From NCBI RefSeq assembly GCF_903903185.1, contig NZ_CAIUXT010000016.1:41815-105814 (forward strand): 64,000 bases of DNA, read 5' to 3'. The notes under the pieces were generated by a model, which saw nothing but the letters and a program-made list of their open reading frames with translations, searched no databases and was not told the origin of the DNA. Positions 11,172-20,300 of the stretch are shown here, one piece after another; position 1 is the stretch's first letter, and each line of letters begins with the position of its first letter. Source of the stretch: an uncultured Rhodoblastus sp. Its GTDB lineage: Bacteria; Pseudomonadota; Alphaproteobacteria; Rhizobiales; Beijerinckiaceae. Position numbers and translations under genes: made by a program.

Positions 11172-12173
11172 ATGGAACTGTCCTTGCGCAATCTCATCAC
11201 CGATGTCGCCGGCGTCAAGGTCGGCTCCGCCCATGATCCGGTCCTGGCTTCCGGCGTCACCGCGCTGATCTTTGACTTGCCCGCGACCGCCGCCATTTCG
11301 ATCGCCGGCGGCGGGCCGGGTCTGCGCGACGCGGCTTTGCTGGAGCCGGAAATGACCGTGCAGACGATCGACGCGCTGGTTCTCTCGGGCGGGTCGGCCT
11401 ATGGCCTCGATGCGACGGGCGGCGTGCAGTCTTATTTACGCGAGATCGGTCGGGGGTTTGACGTCGCCGGCCAGCTGGTGCCGCTGGCGCCGGGCGCGAT
11501 CCTGTTCGACCTCGCCAATGGCGGCGACAAGAATTTCTGGAGCGAGCCGAAATATTGGCGACTCGGGCGCGAGGCGGCGCGGGCGGCGGCGGAGGTTTTC
11601 GACCTCGGCACCAGCGGCGCCGGCTATGGCGCGACGCTGGCCGATCTCAAGGGCGGCCTCGGTTCGGCCAGCATGGTGACGCAAGACGGTTTTGTCGTCG
11701 GCGCGCTGGTCGCCGTCAACTCGGTGGGACAGGCGACGATTGGCGACACCGGCCATTTCTGGGCCGCGCCTTATGAACAGAATCGCGAATTCGGCGGCGG
11801 CGGCTGGCCGCAAGCCTTCTTGCCGGAGCATCTGGCGCTGAAATCCAAGAGCGCGGCGCCGCAGAACACCACCATCGCGATTGTCGCCACCGACGCCGCG
11901 CTGACCAAGCCGCTGGCCAAGCGCATGGCGATCATGGCGCAGGATGGCGTCGCCCGCGCGTTGCGGCCGATCCATGCGGCGCTCGACGGCGACGTGGTTT
12001 TTGCGGCGGCCACCGGCGCCAGCGGCCGCGAAGCCGATATTTTCAGCCTGACCGGGATCGGCGCGGCGGCGGCCGATTGCCTCGCCCGCGCCATCGCCCG
12101 CGCGGTCTATGAGGCGACGCCTTTGCCCTTTGTAGGCGCCCTGCCGAGTTGGCGGCAGAAATTTGGCGGCTGA
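11172..12173 (+). CDS. P1/S58 family peptidase (DmpA/NylC-like N-terminal nucleophile hydrolase)
   Basis: A 333-residue Peptidase_S58 member. It contains LRNLITDVAGVKVGSAHD, TALIFDLPATAAISIAGGGPG, SGGSAYGLDATGGVQSYL and the GAGYGATLADLKGGLGSAS loop. QNTTIAIVATDA around residues 231-242 aligns with the self-cleavage site of the NylC subfamily, predicting processing between Asn232 and Thr233 with Thr233 as nucleophile. Family members act as aminopeptidases or amidases; the substrate here is unknown. I used the ATG at 11172, since the upstream extension to 11061 shows no similarity and overlaps ccdA. There is no signal peptide, so it is probably cytoplasmic. Confidence 0.85.
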   Translation: MELSLRNLITDVAGVKVGSAHDPVLASGVTALIFDLPATAAISIAGGGPGLRDAALLEPEMTVQTIDALVLSGGSAYGLDATGGVQSYLREIGRGFDVAGQLVPLAPGAILFDLANGGDKNFWSEPKYWRLGREAARAAAEVFDLGTSGAGYGATLADLKGGLGSASMVTQDGFVVGALVAVNSVGQATIGDTGHFWAAPYEQNREFGGGGWPQAFLPEHLALKSKSAAPQNTTIAIVATDAALTKPLAKRMAIMAQDGVARALRPIHAALDGDVVFAAATGASGREADIFSLTGIGAAAADCLARAIARAVYEATPLPFVGALPSWRQKFGG

Positions 12174-12210
12174 TTTTAATCGATGTTTCCGCCGGGCGGC
12201 ATCGACGCCT

Positions 12211-12576
12211 TCATGAGAATCGTTCGACCGTCGCGCCCATCCAGAGCACGCCCGCCATGCAAATTGCGCAGAATACGGCGGCCGAACCCATGTCCTTGAC
12301 GATCTTGATGACAGGGTCGATCTGCGGCGTCGTGCGATCGCAGAGTTTTTCGATGCTGGTATTCAACAGCTCGACCGCGAGCACCGCCAGCAAACAGGCG
12401 ATCAATTCAGCGCGGCGAAAGGCGTCCGGCGTCAGAATGAAGGCAGAGGGAATGGACGCCGCCAGCACAGCCACTTCAAGACGAAAGGCGCGCTCCGTTT
12501 GCCAGGCGCTGGCGAGGCCGCGGAACGAGGCCTCGAAGGCGCGGATCAATTGATGCTTGCTCAAAACTCTACACAT
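12211..12576 (-). CDS. dgkA: Diacylglycerol kinase (DgkA)
   Basis: A 121-residue trimeric membrane kinase that phosphorylates diacylglycerol to phosphatidate, recycling lipid from envelope glycan modification. The diagnostic block VELLNTSIEKLCDR (residues 68-81; E69, N72 and E76 are conserved active-site positions) and the KDMGSAAV motif are intact. Three membrane helices are visible. Start chosen at the ATG at 12576 (CRVLSKHQL), because the longer frame to 12624 runs into the transposon remnant next door. The stop faces the peptidase gene end, 37 bases away. The region upstream of its start is decayed mobile DNA, so its promoter may be recent. Confidence 0.88.
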   Translation of the reverse strand: MCRVLSKHQLIRAFEASFRGLASAWQTERAFRLEVAVLAASIPSAFILTPDAFRRAELIACLLAVLAVELLNTSIEKLCDRTTPQIDPVIKIVKDMGSAAVFCAICMAGVLWMGATVERFS

Positions 12577-12679
12577 TTTCCAGGGAGGGAACCCAATTCT
12601 ATCGCGTATATACGAGGGTCGCATGAAACTGTCTAACCTTTATCCCGGAACTCATGCGCCCCACATCTCGATTATTACA

Positions 12680-13333
12680 CCAAATGGAATTCATGATCTC
12701 GCCAACAACGCGGGCTGGGTCAAGGGCTGCGTCCAAAACGACACGGGCGCCTTCGCGGTTCAGACGATCCGCCGATGGCGCCAAGATGTCCGCCGCGTTC
12801 GCTAGAGTCGATTGCGATTCGGTTGAATCGCAATCGACTTTAGATTCCTTTGTTTTCGCAATGTTTTTGCGCAAAACCGGCGTCCACATTTTCGCGCATT
12901 GCTTGATCGGCTCGCGAGGCGCCAGGTCGTCACCGCCGTTGGCGGCGGGTCGAATGGCTCGCGCGTGCGATTGCGGAAGGTCGAACTGCAGCGCCTCGCC
13001 GATGAACTGGGCATCTCCATCGAGGTTCATCATCTGCTGCGGGGAATTAGCAAATAGAACAAGATCGACCATCCCCTGTTCTCGTTCATCATGCAAAACT
13101 GGCGCGCTAAACCGCCCGTCAACTATCACGTCACCGTCGAACGGATCGGCGCGACGACCACCGAAAACCGATCGACAGCGCGGTGCGAACCCGACAAAAA
13201 GCCCAATCCCAAGGGTATCGGCGTGTTGGACGAGGAAATTTGGAGCCTTAAAATCCAGCGCGCGGATTTCCACGGCGGATGGAACTACTCCTTCGCGCAT
13301 TCAAACCCGACAATCAAAGCGGTTGATTCCTGA
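12680..13333 (+). pseudogene. ISAzo13-type transposase remnant, interrupted
   Basis: In one reading frame two parts of an ISAzo13-family transposase can be followed. The left part (about 12683-12801) reads IHDLANNAGWVKGCVQNDTG and AFAVQTIRRW. The right part (12905-13333) reads VGGGSNGSRVRLRKVELQRL, then NKIDHPLFSFIMQNWR, and ends in the typical RADFHGGWNYSFAHSNP. A 102-bp dispersed repeat (12802-12903) separates them, and a TAG stands where the family has Trp (GISK-stop-NKID). The N-terminal half is missing. The gene is dead. Family assignment is from my recollection of the ISAzo13 C-terminal consensus. Confidence 0.8.
12802..12903. repeat. 102-bp dispersed repeat, copy 1 (inside transposase remnant)
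   Basis: It begins CTAG and contains a perfect 15-bp stem (12806-12820 with 12825-12839, loop GGTT). It continues through TTTTCGCAATGTTTTTGCG and AAACCGGCGTCCAC to ATTGCT. It is about 92 percent identical, with equal length, to 17071-17172. It sits in frame with, and splits, the ISAzo13 remnant, so it probably inserted there. Confidence 0.85.
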
Positions 13334-13485
13334 CGATCCCTCATTTCGAAGCGCCTGTCTCACTCGCGTTGACAAATTTCGAGCCGCCAATAAACTATTT
13401 GGGATTGCGTGGTTAAACAACGCTATCCATGTCGCCGGAACGACAGCGGCATTTCTTATTGTTGTCAATGGGAGGAAATAAGCGA

Positions 13486-13755
13486 ATGCACAAAGAACAA
13501 GTTTTTAAAATCGCCCTATCCGCTGCAATCTTAGTTGCGACTATGGTTTCCTTCCAGGCTTTTGCTGGACCCCACGATGCGGGCTATTATAAATGCAATG
13601 CGCAGACCGGGATCACTTACTGGCGGTATTCAAAAAAGAGGAGCGATGCCCAGGAAACGGCCTTCAAGCAGGCTGTCACGAACGTGGCAGGTATAGGGAA
13701 AGGGTGCCGAAGTGTCTCATATCCATCGAAAGAGCCGGAAGGGACCGAGATCTGA
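13486..13755 (+). CDS. Small secreted hypothetical protein, 89 aa
   Basis: It starts at ATG 13486 with an excellent ribosome site (GGAGGAAATAAGCG). The N terminus HKEQVFKIALSAAILVATMV followed by SFQAFAGPHD is a clear Sec signal peptide, with cleavage near AFA-GP. The mature part is about 60 residues with two cysteines (YYKCNAQTG and KGCRSVSYP), which could form one disulfide. Base composition is visibly less GC-rich than the core genes. It lies between two ISAzo13 remnants, suggesting that it arrived with, or was stranded among, mobile DNA. I recognise no family. Confidence 0.6.
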   Translation: MHKEQVFKIALSAAILVATMVSFQAFAGPHDAGYYKCNAQTGITYWRYSKKRSDAQETAFKQAVTNVAGIGKGCRSVSYPSKEPEGTEI

Positions 13756-13805
13756 AATCAAATCGGCGTAATGCCGAGTTCCCAGGAGATCACTTCCTGC
13801 TTCTA

Positions 13806-14107
13806 CGCTGGACATGGAAGAGCTTGCGGCCGTTGCCGGGGGAACATATCTGTCGAGGCTCGCCATCCGCCGCCGGGAACCAGCCAGCGGAACAAGATCG
13901 GGCGTCGCCTTTTCTCGTTCATCATGCAAAACGCGCGCGGCGCGCCGTTCGTCAGCTAACGCGTCATCGTCGAAAGTATCGGCGCGACGACCACCGAAAA
14001 CGGATCGACGGTTCGATGCAAACGCGACGAAAAGCGCCATCCCAAGAGTATCGTCGCGCCACGGCGAATGGAACCACGCCATCGCGCGTCCGGATATTCG
14101 TTCTCAA
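13806..14107 (+). pseudogene. Second, more decayed ISAzo13-type transposase remnant
   Basis: C-terminal pieces of the same transposase family: HPPPGTSQRNKIGRRLFSFI, MQNARGAPFVS, a TAA stop, then RVIVESIGATTTENGSTVRC in the same frame, and finally HGEWNHAIARP after a frame change. Compared with the copy at 12680-13333 it has lost the upstream half, carries at least one stop and two frame shifts, and has a short internal deletion before the last motif. It cannot encode a functional transposase. Confidence 0.75.
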
Positions 14108-14181
14108 ACCCGGGCTAACCGAGCGCGATTTATGAATTCCGCGCGGTCGCGCGGAAGCGGCGGTTTTTTCCGGATTTTGAG

Positions 14182-14973
14182 TTAATTCACCGCCAGAATG
14201 ACCTGGCTGGGGTCGAACGTCGCGGCGGCCTTGCTGCCGCGCACGAGGCCGAGATCTTCAGCCGTCTGGCGCGGAACCACCGCATGAAGCGTCTTGCCGT
14301 GGCCGATATCGAGCAGCACTTCGCTGTTGCGTTCGGCGTCGGTGCGCTCGGTCACTTCGCCGATGAAACAATTACGCCCATCTTTTGGCGCGTGTTCAAC
14401 TGAAAACAGGCGGATGAACGGAGACTTGACCAGCGCTAGCACCTTGCGTCCGGGCGCGAGATCGAGATCGTCGGCGGCCTCGTTGGTGACGATGGCCAGA
14501 ATGTGCCGATCCTCGGCGATCTTGAGCGTCACTTCGACATCGACCGGCCAGCGCCTGACCTGCGCCACTTCGGCCTGAAACACGTTGCGCGCCGAAATGC
14601 GCGCGCCGACCGTCCACAGCAGCGCCTCTTCCTGGCCTTGCACGCCTTCCTCGGCGATCATATTGGAAATGAGCGATAATTTCTCCTCCAGCCGGTGGAA
14701 GGTGGCGATCAGGCGGCGCCCCTCCTCGGTGACTTCGGCGCCGCCGCCGGAGCGCCCGCCCGGCCGCGTCAGGAACGCCGGGGTCGGCAGCAGATTATTG
14801 ACCGCATTGACCGAATCCCACGCCGTCTTGTAGCTGAAGCCGGTGGCCTTGGCGGCCTTGGCGATGCTGCCGAGTTCCGCGACTTTTTCGAGCAGCTTGA
14901 TGCGCTCGCGTCCGACCAGGAAGCGGCCCTCGCTGTGCAAAGCCAGCAGGGCGTTGATCTTGTGTCCCGTCAT
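14182..14973 (-). CDS. modE: ModE-family molybdenum-responsive regulator
   Basis: A 263-residue regulator. The winged helix-turn-helix at the N terminus (IKLLEKVAELGSIAKAAKAT, then GFSYKTAWDSVNAVNNLL) is the LysR-like fold of ModE. Two tandem TOBE/MOP-type repeats follow (about 125-190 and 195-263), ending ISARNVFQAEVAQV to LDIGHGKTLHAVV. ModE dimers bind molybdate and repress modABC or activate Mo-enzyme genes. No mod transport genes are adjacent. The start is ATG 14973. Just upstream (15083-15101) a weak dyad GTAAT-N8-ATTAC could be an autoregulatory site; this is speculative. moaC and moeA lie about 27 kb away in the same window. Confidence 0.88.
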   Translation of the reverse strand: MTGHKINALLALHSEGRFLVGRERIKLLEKVAELGSIAKAAKATGFSYKTAWDSVNAVNNLLPTPAFLTRPGGRSGGGAEVTEEGRRLIATFHRLEEKLSLISNMIAEEGVQGQEEALLWTVGARISARNVFQAEVAQVRRWPVDVEVTLKIAEDRHILAIVTNEAADDLDLAPGRKVLALVKSPFIRLFSVEHAPKDGRNCFIGEVTERTDAERNSEVLLDIGHGKTLHAVVPRQTAEDLGLVRGSKAAATFDPSQVILAVN

Positions 14974-15394
14974 TTCAGCCTCGTTTCCCGGCGCCACCTT
15001 TTCGCCTGGGGCGCTTTTCGTCGCGCGGCCGGGTAAAAATTCCGCTTGCCCGGCAGATCGTTTTGGTTTTAGCTCATGACAATATGTAATCGAATGACAT
15101 TACGCTTTTTGCCCGTTATCTGGTCCACTGCAAGGCAAAGGCCGCGTCGCTCGCGCGGAAAAGGTCTGTTGATACCACGATTTGGATAACGGCGCGCCAA
15201 AGTTGGCGGCGCACGGAACTGGATTATAGCCGCCGCCTGGAAAGGCGGCGCACCCAATCGTCAAGCCCGGAGCACGCGCGGTCCCCATCTCCCGCGCCAG
15301 TTCTGGCATGACGGTCAAGGCGGCCCCGGCCTGTAGCCCTCTCGAAGGCCGGGGCCGCCGCCCAAGCTTCCGCCGTTTGCCTGGCGCGGTCAAA
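14974..15394. other. Intergenic region modE / phosphoesterase
   Basis: 421 bases without a credible gene. It contains the modE upstream region with a short AT-rich segment (about 15070-15110) and a strong hairpin at 15320-15358. Open frames through it have no coding character. Confidence 0.6.
15320..15358 (-). terminator. Long GC-rich hairpin 3' of the phosphoesterase gene
   Basis: GCGGCCCCGGCCT (15320-15332) pairs perfectly with 15346-15358 across a 13-base loop. It lies 37 bases past the stop of the minus-strand phosphoesterase gene. No T-run follows, so termination or 3' end stabilisation is likely but unproven. Confidence 0.5.
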
Positions 15395-16408
15395 TCAGGG
15401 CGCGCAGCGGTCGGCGAACAGCGCGTCCATGGTCCGGGCCGGCGCCGCCTTGCGCAGGCGCGGCAGGCCGAAGCCGTCCTCGATCGTCGCCAGCAGGCTG
15501 AAATGATCGAAGCGCGTCGCATCCTGGAATGGCGCGTCGCAGGAAGTCGTCACAATGGTCGCAATATGGTTGTCGGCGCCGCCGGCGGCGCGCACAAATT
15601 CCGACACCGGCGCATCCGAATACAAAGGTCGCGCGCCCTCGTCGAAGGTCACGACGATCGCCGAGCGGCGGGAGAAATTTTTCGAGCCGCGAATCGCCGT
15701 GACGGCATCGCGCACAAAGGCGTCGAAATCGGCGATGAGGCGGTCGCGGTCATGGCACTGGGTCAGGCCGTGGCCGTCATGGCATTGATTGGGAACGATC
15801 AGCGCGACTTGCGGCGCCTCGCCTTCGAGATCGGCGGCCAAGGCCGCATAGGGCTTGATCAGCGTGGCCCGATCGGGGTCGGCGGCCAGCGACTGGAAAT
15901 AGGGCAGCGGATTGTGCTTTTGCACGTAAAGCGCGCCCGCGACGCCGCCCGGCGCGACCGTGACCAGCGATCCCGGCTCCGGCAGGGTTTCGGCATAGAG
16001 AACGAAACGCAAGCCGGCGCGGCGCAATTGATCGACCAGCGAATCGCCCGAAATCTGGTTGCAGGGAGTCGAAGGCGCGATGTCCGGGGCAAAGCAACTC
16101 GGCCGGTCGTCGCGGATGCCGAAATCGTCGCCGCCGATCAGGGCAAGGTAATTGGGCAGGCTCGGATGGGCGACGCCGAAATAGCGGGTGGCCAACCCTT
16201 GCGTCCGCGCCAGTTCGCGCAGGAAGGGCGACGGGCCGTTGAACAGGGCGTCGTCGAAACCATGATTTTCAAGAACGATGACATAGATATGGTCGAAACG
16301 CGGCGTTTGCGCCCGCGCCGTGGCGGTTGCGAGGACAAGGGCCGCCAGCAGCGCCGAAAATAACGGAATCGCCCGAAAAATGGGTCGCCAACGAACGCGT
16401 GTGGCCAT
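15395..16408 (-). CDS. Secreted phosphoesterase / acid phosphatase (AcpA-PLC superfamily)
   Basis: A 337-residue exported enzyme. The start at ATG 16408 has GGAGAAGCAAGA before it and gives an Arg-rich signal peptide (ATRVRWRPIFRAIPLFSALL) cleaved near ARAQ. The mature protein begins FDHIYVIVLENHGFDD, the hallmark of the phosphoesterase family PF04185. It continues with YFGVAHPSLPNYLALIGGDDFG and later IVVTFDEGARP and DHFSLLATIEDGFGL. These enzymes cleave phosphomonoesters or phospholipid head groups in the periplasm using an alkaline-phosphatase-like metal site. The exact substrate is unknown. The longer open frame to 16591 lacks a signal peptide and was rejected. Confidence 0.82.
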   Translation of the reverse strand: MATRVRWRPIFRAIPLFSALLAALVLATATARAQTPRFDHIYVIVLENHGFDDALFNGPSPFLRELARTQGLATRYFGVAHPSLPNYLALIGGDDFGIRDDRPSCFAPDIAPSTPCNQISGDSLVDQLRRAGLRFVLYAETLPEPGSLVTVAPGGVAGALYVQKHNPLPYFQSLAADPDRATLIKPYAALAADLEGEAPQVALIVPNQCHDGHGLTQCHDRDRLIADFDAFVRDAVTAIRGSKNFSRRSAIVVTFDEGARPLYSDAPVSEFVRAAGGADNHIATIVTTSCDAPFQDATRFDHFSLLATIEDGFGLPRLRKAAPARTMDALFADRCAP

Positions 16409-17070
16409 TCTTGCTTCTCCGGCTTGAACGCAACTGCAAGCATTTTGCGCAACAACAGGCGAATATTCAAAGGATTTCAGGTTCGCTCCAGCCTTCCCGG
16501 ACCTATCCCTGAGCCGAGCCCCCCGGGCGCGACGTCGCCAGCGTAAAATCTCTGTTGACGAAATTAAAAAAGGTGTCACACTAGAAGTCATTGCAGCCTC
16601 GATTGAAAGACGTGCGGAGCCGCTTTCAAGTCAAGGATAACGCCTTCGGGCTATGAACCCGCAAGACGAGCAATATTATGGTCGATATCCCCGGTAATGG
16701 CGACAAGACTTAAAATGTTTTGTTGCTGTTGTGGATCGGCCGCCAGCATGGATCGCTGCGCGTGAGATCAGGCTCCCTCCGGATCCACTCGCGCATCGGC
16801 GATAAAGCCTGGAAAGCGGTTTGCATGACTCCACCTCAGTTAGCTGATTTCGGACGCTCTCGTCAGGGTGAGACGTCTCGACGTTGAACCAAGGCCAAAG
16901 CGCGAAATCCGCCAGTTCGATGGGAGATGCCGATAAACACTCAAAGCAGGTCTCATAGCGGAAACATCCGCCTTTTGTTCTGATCTCTATCGGAATTCGC
17001 AATAAGGCGAATTTTGGCCCCGCGCGCCCCAGGCGGCGGGGCCTGTTCGTTTTTTCCGCACCCCTGGCGA
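16409..17070. other. Long gap with no confident gene
   Basis: About 660 bases before the repeat at 17071. It contains an AT-rich patch (about 16545-16600) unlike the neighbouring genes. A 108-codon minus-strand frame (16676-17002) has no start context or recognisable motif. The composition and lack of conserved frames suggest degraded or acquired DNA. Confidence 0.45.
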
Positions 17071-17176
17071 CTAGCTTCGATTGCGATTCGGCTGAATCGC
17101 AATCGAATTTAGATTCCTTCGTTTTCGCAATGTTTTTGCGAAAAACCGGCGTCCACTTTTTCGCACATTGCTCTAG
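17071..17176. repeat. 102-bp dispersed repeat, copy 2
   Basis: It matches copy 1 at 12802-12903 with eight substitutions and no gaps, and is bounded by CTAG at both ends. The hairpin (17076-17089 with 17094-17107, loop GGCT) is again perfect, although one base pair is G-C in copy 1 and T-A here. It lies between the gap and the RNase E terminator. Confidence 0.85.
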
Positions 17177-17269
17177 GCGGCGCGGGCGGAGCTATGCAGG
17201 GCTGAAATTTATGCGCCCATTTGTCAACGCCACCGCCTGAACCGGGTCAAGCCGAGCGCAAGCGCAAAG

Positions 17270-17297
17270 AAAAAGGCCGCATCCAGGATGCGGCCTA
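17270..17297 (-). terminator. Rho-independent terminator of rne
   Basis: The inverted repeat AGGCCGCATCC / GGATGCGGCCT (17274-17296) is followed on the minus strand by TTTTT. It begins about eight bases after the rne stop codon. Confidence 0.85.
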
Positions 17298-17304
17298 TTT
17301 TCGT

Positions 17305-20300
17305 TTAGTTGCCGGCAATATTGGCCTTGGCTCGCGCCCACCAGCCGGAGCGCTTCGGCTTGTCCGGGTCGGCTGCGGTGATGACCGGCAGTTCGATCTG
17401 GCGGGGAACGGGAGACGGCGCCGCCTCCGGCAAAGGTTGCGACTCTTGCAAAGGTTCGGGCCTGGACTCCGATCGCGATTTTTGCGCCGGTTGCGATCTC
17501 GGCTCCGGCGTCGCGGCGACCGGGACAGGCGCCGGTTCGATGTGAACCGGAACGGGCGCCGCCTCGGCGACTGCTTCCGGCGAAGCCGGCTCGTGCGCCG
17601 CTTCCGGTGCAGCGAAAGCCGGATGGACGCGCGACTCAGGAGTCGGCGGCACAGCCTCGTCGGTTTCGGCGGCGGGCGCCGTCAGCTGCGACAATTCACC
17701 CGCTTCGTTCTCGTTGCTCGCCGTCTCGCCGGTCGGGCGCCAGTCGCCGGCAAATTCGCCGTTTTCACCGTCGCGGGCGCCGCGTCCGCCGCGACGCCGC
17801 CAACGGCCGCGGCCGCGCCGGCGCTCGTCCGGACCTTCTTCGCGCGGCGCCTCCGGGCTGGGTTCTTCCTCGCCGCCGGACTCGACCGGCGCGATCAGGT
17901 CGCCGCCGATTTCCGCCATCGTCTCCAGCCCTTCATCGGAAGGCTGCGGCGCATTGGGATCGGCGACGCTGGCGTCGCGCTCGAAATTGCGGCCCCGGCC
18001 GCGACGGCGGCGACGGCGGCGGCGGTTTTCCGCATCGCCGTTCTCGCCGCCCGCCTCGGAGGACTCGCCCTCCGCCGCCTCGGTCTCGGGCTCGATCTCT
18101 TCGTCGAAATCGGCTTCCGATTCCGCTTCGCCGATCGGTTCGATGTCGTCGATCGCGCGGCGGGGATCGAAGCGGCGCAGCGGGTCCGGCGCCGGACCGG
18201 TCGCCGGCTCGCCGCGCTCCAGCGCATGATAGGCGCCGCCGGTCAGCGAATCGTCGGCCTCGACGGTCACCGAGACGCCGAAACGCTCCTCGATCACGCG
18301 CAACAACGAGCGCTTCTGGTTGAGAATATAGAGCGCGATCACCGTGCGGGTGCGCAAAATCACATTATGCGAGGCGCTTTTGATCAGAGCGTCTTCGAGT
18401 ACGCGCATCACATGGACGGCGACCGAAGCGGTCGAGCGCACGGTGCCGGCGCCCGCGCAATGCGGGCAGATCACCGAGGAGCCTTCGAGCACGCCGGTGC
18501 GGATGCGCTGGCGCGACATTTCCAACAGGCCGAAATGCGAGATGCGGCCGACCTGGATGCGGGCGCGATCGTCCTTGAGCGCTTCCTTGATGCGGCGCTC
18601 GACGGCGCGATTGTTGCGGCTTTCCTCCATGTCGATGAAATCGACGACGATGAGGCCGGCGAGATCGCGCAACCGCAATTGCCGGGCGACTTCGTCCGCC
18701 GCTTCGAGATTGGTGCGAAGCGCCGTGTCCTCGATATTATGTTCGCGCGTCGAGCGGCCCGAATTGACGTCGATGGCGACGAGGGCCTCGGTCTGGTTGA
18801 TGACCAGATAGCCGCCCGACTTCAGCGTCACCTGGGTATGGAAAAGCGCGTCGAGCTGCGATTCCGCGCCCCATTTGGCGAAGATCGGCTGCGGCTCGGT
18901 ATAGAATTGCACATTCTTGACATGGCTCGGCATCAACAGGCGCATGAAATCGCGCGCCTCGCGGTAACCCGCCTCGCCGGCGACGACGACGTCGTCGATG
19001 TCCTTGTTATAGAGGTCGCGGATAGCGCGCTTGATCAGCGAGCCTTCCTCATAGACCAGCGCCGGGGCGCTGGAGGACAGGGTGAGTTCGCGCACCGTCT
19101 CCCACATGCGCATCAGATATTCGAAATCGCGCTTGACTTCCGGCTTGGTGCGGGACGCCCCGGCGGTGCGCAGGATGACTCCCATGCCTTCCGGAACGTC
19201 GAGTTCCTGGGCGATTTCCTTGAGCCGCTTGCGGTCGACGGCGTCGGTGATCTTGCGCGAAATGCCGCCGCCGCGCGCGGTATTGGGCATCAGCACCGAA
19301 TAGCGCCCGGCGAGCGACAGATAGGTGGTCAGAGCCGCGCCCTTGTTGCCGCGCTCCTCCTTGACCACCTGGATCAGCAACACCTGACGGCGCTTGATGA
19401 CTTCCTGGATCTTGTACTGGCGGCGCAGGCGCGGCATGCGATAGGGCGCCTCGTCCATGGCGTCGCCGCCAAGCTGTTCGACGATTTCTTCTTCCTCGCC
19501 GCTTTCGCCGCCTTCACGGTCGCCGCTCTCACGGTCTTCATGGACGCCGTTATCGCCTTCCTGATCTCGGTCACGGACGGCGAAGCGGCGCGCGCTCGTC
19601 CCTTCTTCTTCCCCGTTTTCACCCAAGGCCTCGTCGGGATCCACCGCTTCCCGCGACTCGCGCGGTTCAAAAAAAGCGGCTTCTGGCGCGCGGGCCACAA
19701 ATGTGTCGTCGTGCGTTTCACCCGGTTCGTCGCCAGCCTCCTCGACAATAGCGAATCCTTCCGGATCCGAAGCGAGTTCGTGGCTTGCGGCCCGTGGCGA
19801 GGCCTCGACCGAGGGGGCGACTTCCAAAACCGGCTCCTGCTCGGCGACAGCAAGCAATTCAACCGCGACCGACTGTTGAACCGAGTCAGCGTCGACGCTC
19901 CACTCTTGCGCCGCGACCGCGCCATCTGGCGCCGCTTCGCCTTCGAATTCAGCGGCCTCGACGAATTCTGCTTCCGGCCCGCCAGGTATTTCGACGCCCT
20001 GCTCCGGCGCAAAGTCCTGAGCTGCCTGACCATCCTCGCGGGCGCTTTCCCCGGATTGGGCCGATGCGCCGGGCTCGTCGTCGCCGAGAATCTCGCCGGT
20101 CACGCGCTCGTCGTCGTTGGGACGGCGGCGTTCCGAGCCGCGCCGGTGGCGGCGGCTGCGGCGGCGGCTGGTGTCCTCGTCCTCTTCCTCGCGATGCGCG
20201 CGCGATTCCTCTTCGAGCAAGGCGGCGCGGTCGGCATGGGGGATCTGGTAATAATCGGGATGGATTTCAGAAAAGGCGAGAAAGCCGTGGCGATTGCCGC

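Noticed and set aside
14135..14175. GC-rich hairpin followed by TTTTTT near the modE stop
   Set aside because: The T-run is separated from the stem and no plus-strand gene ends there; not a convincing terminator.
16676..17002. 108-codon minus-strand frame
   Set aside because: No start context, no similarity, unusual composition; treated as part of a degraded gap.
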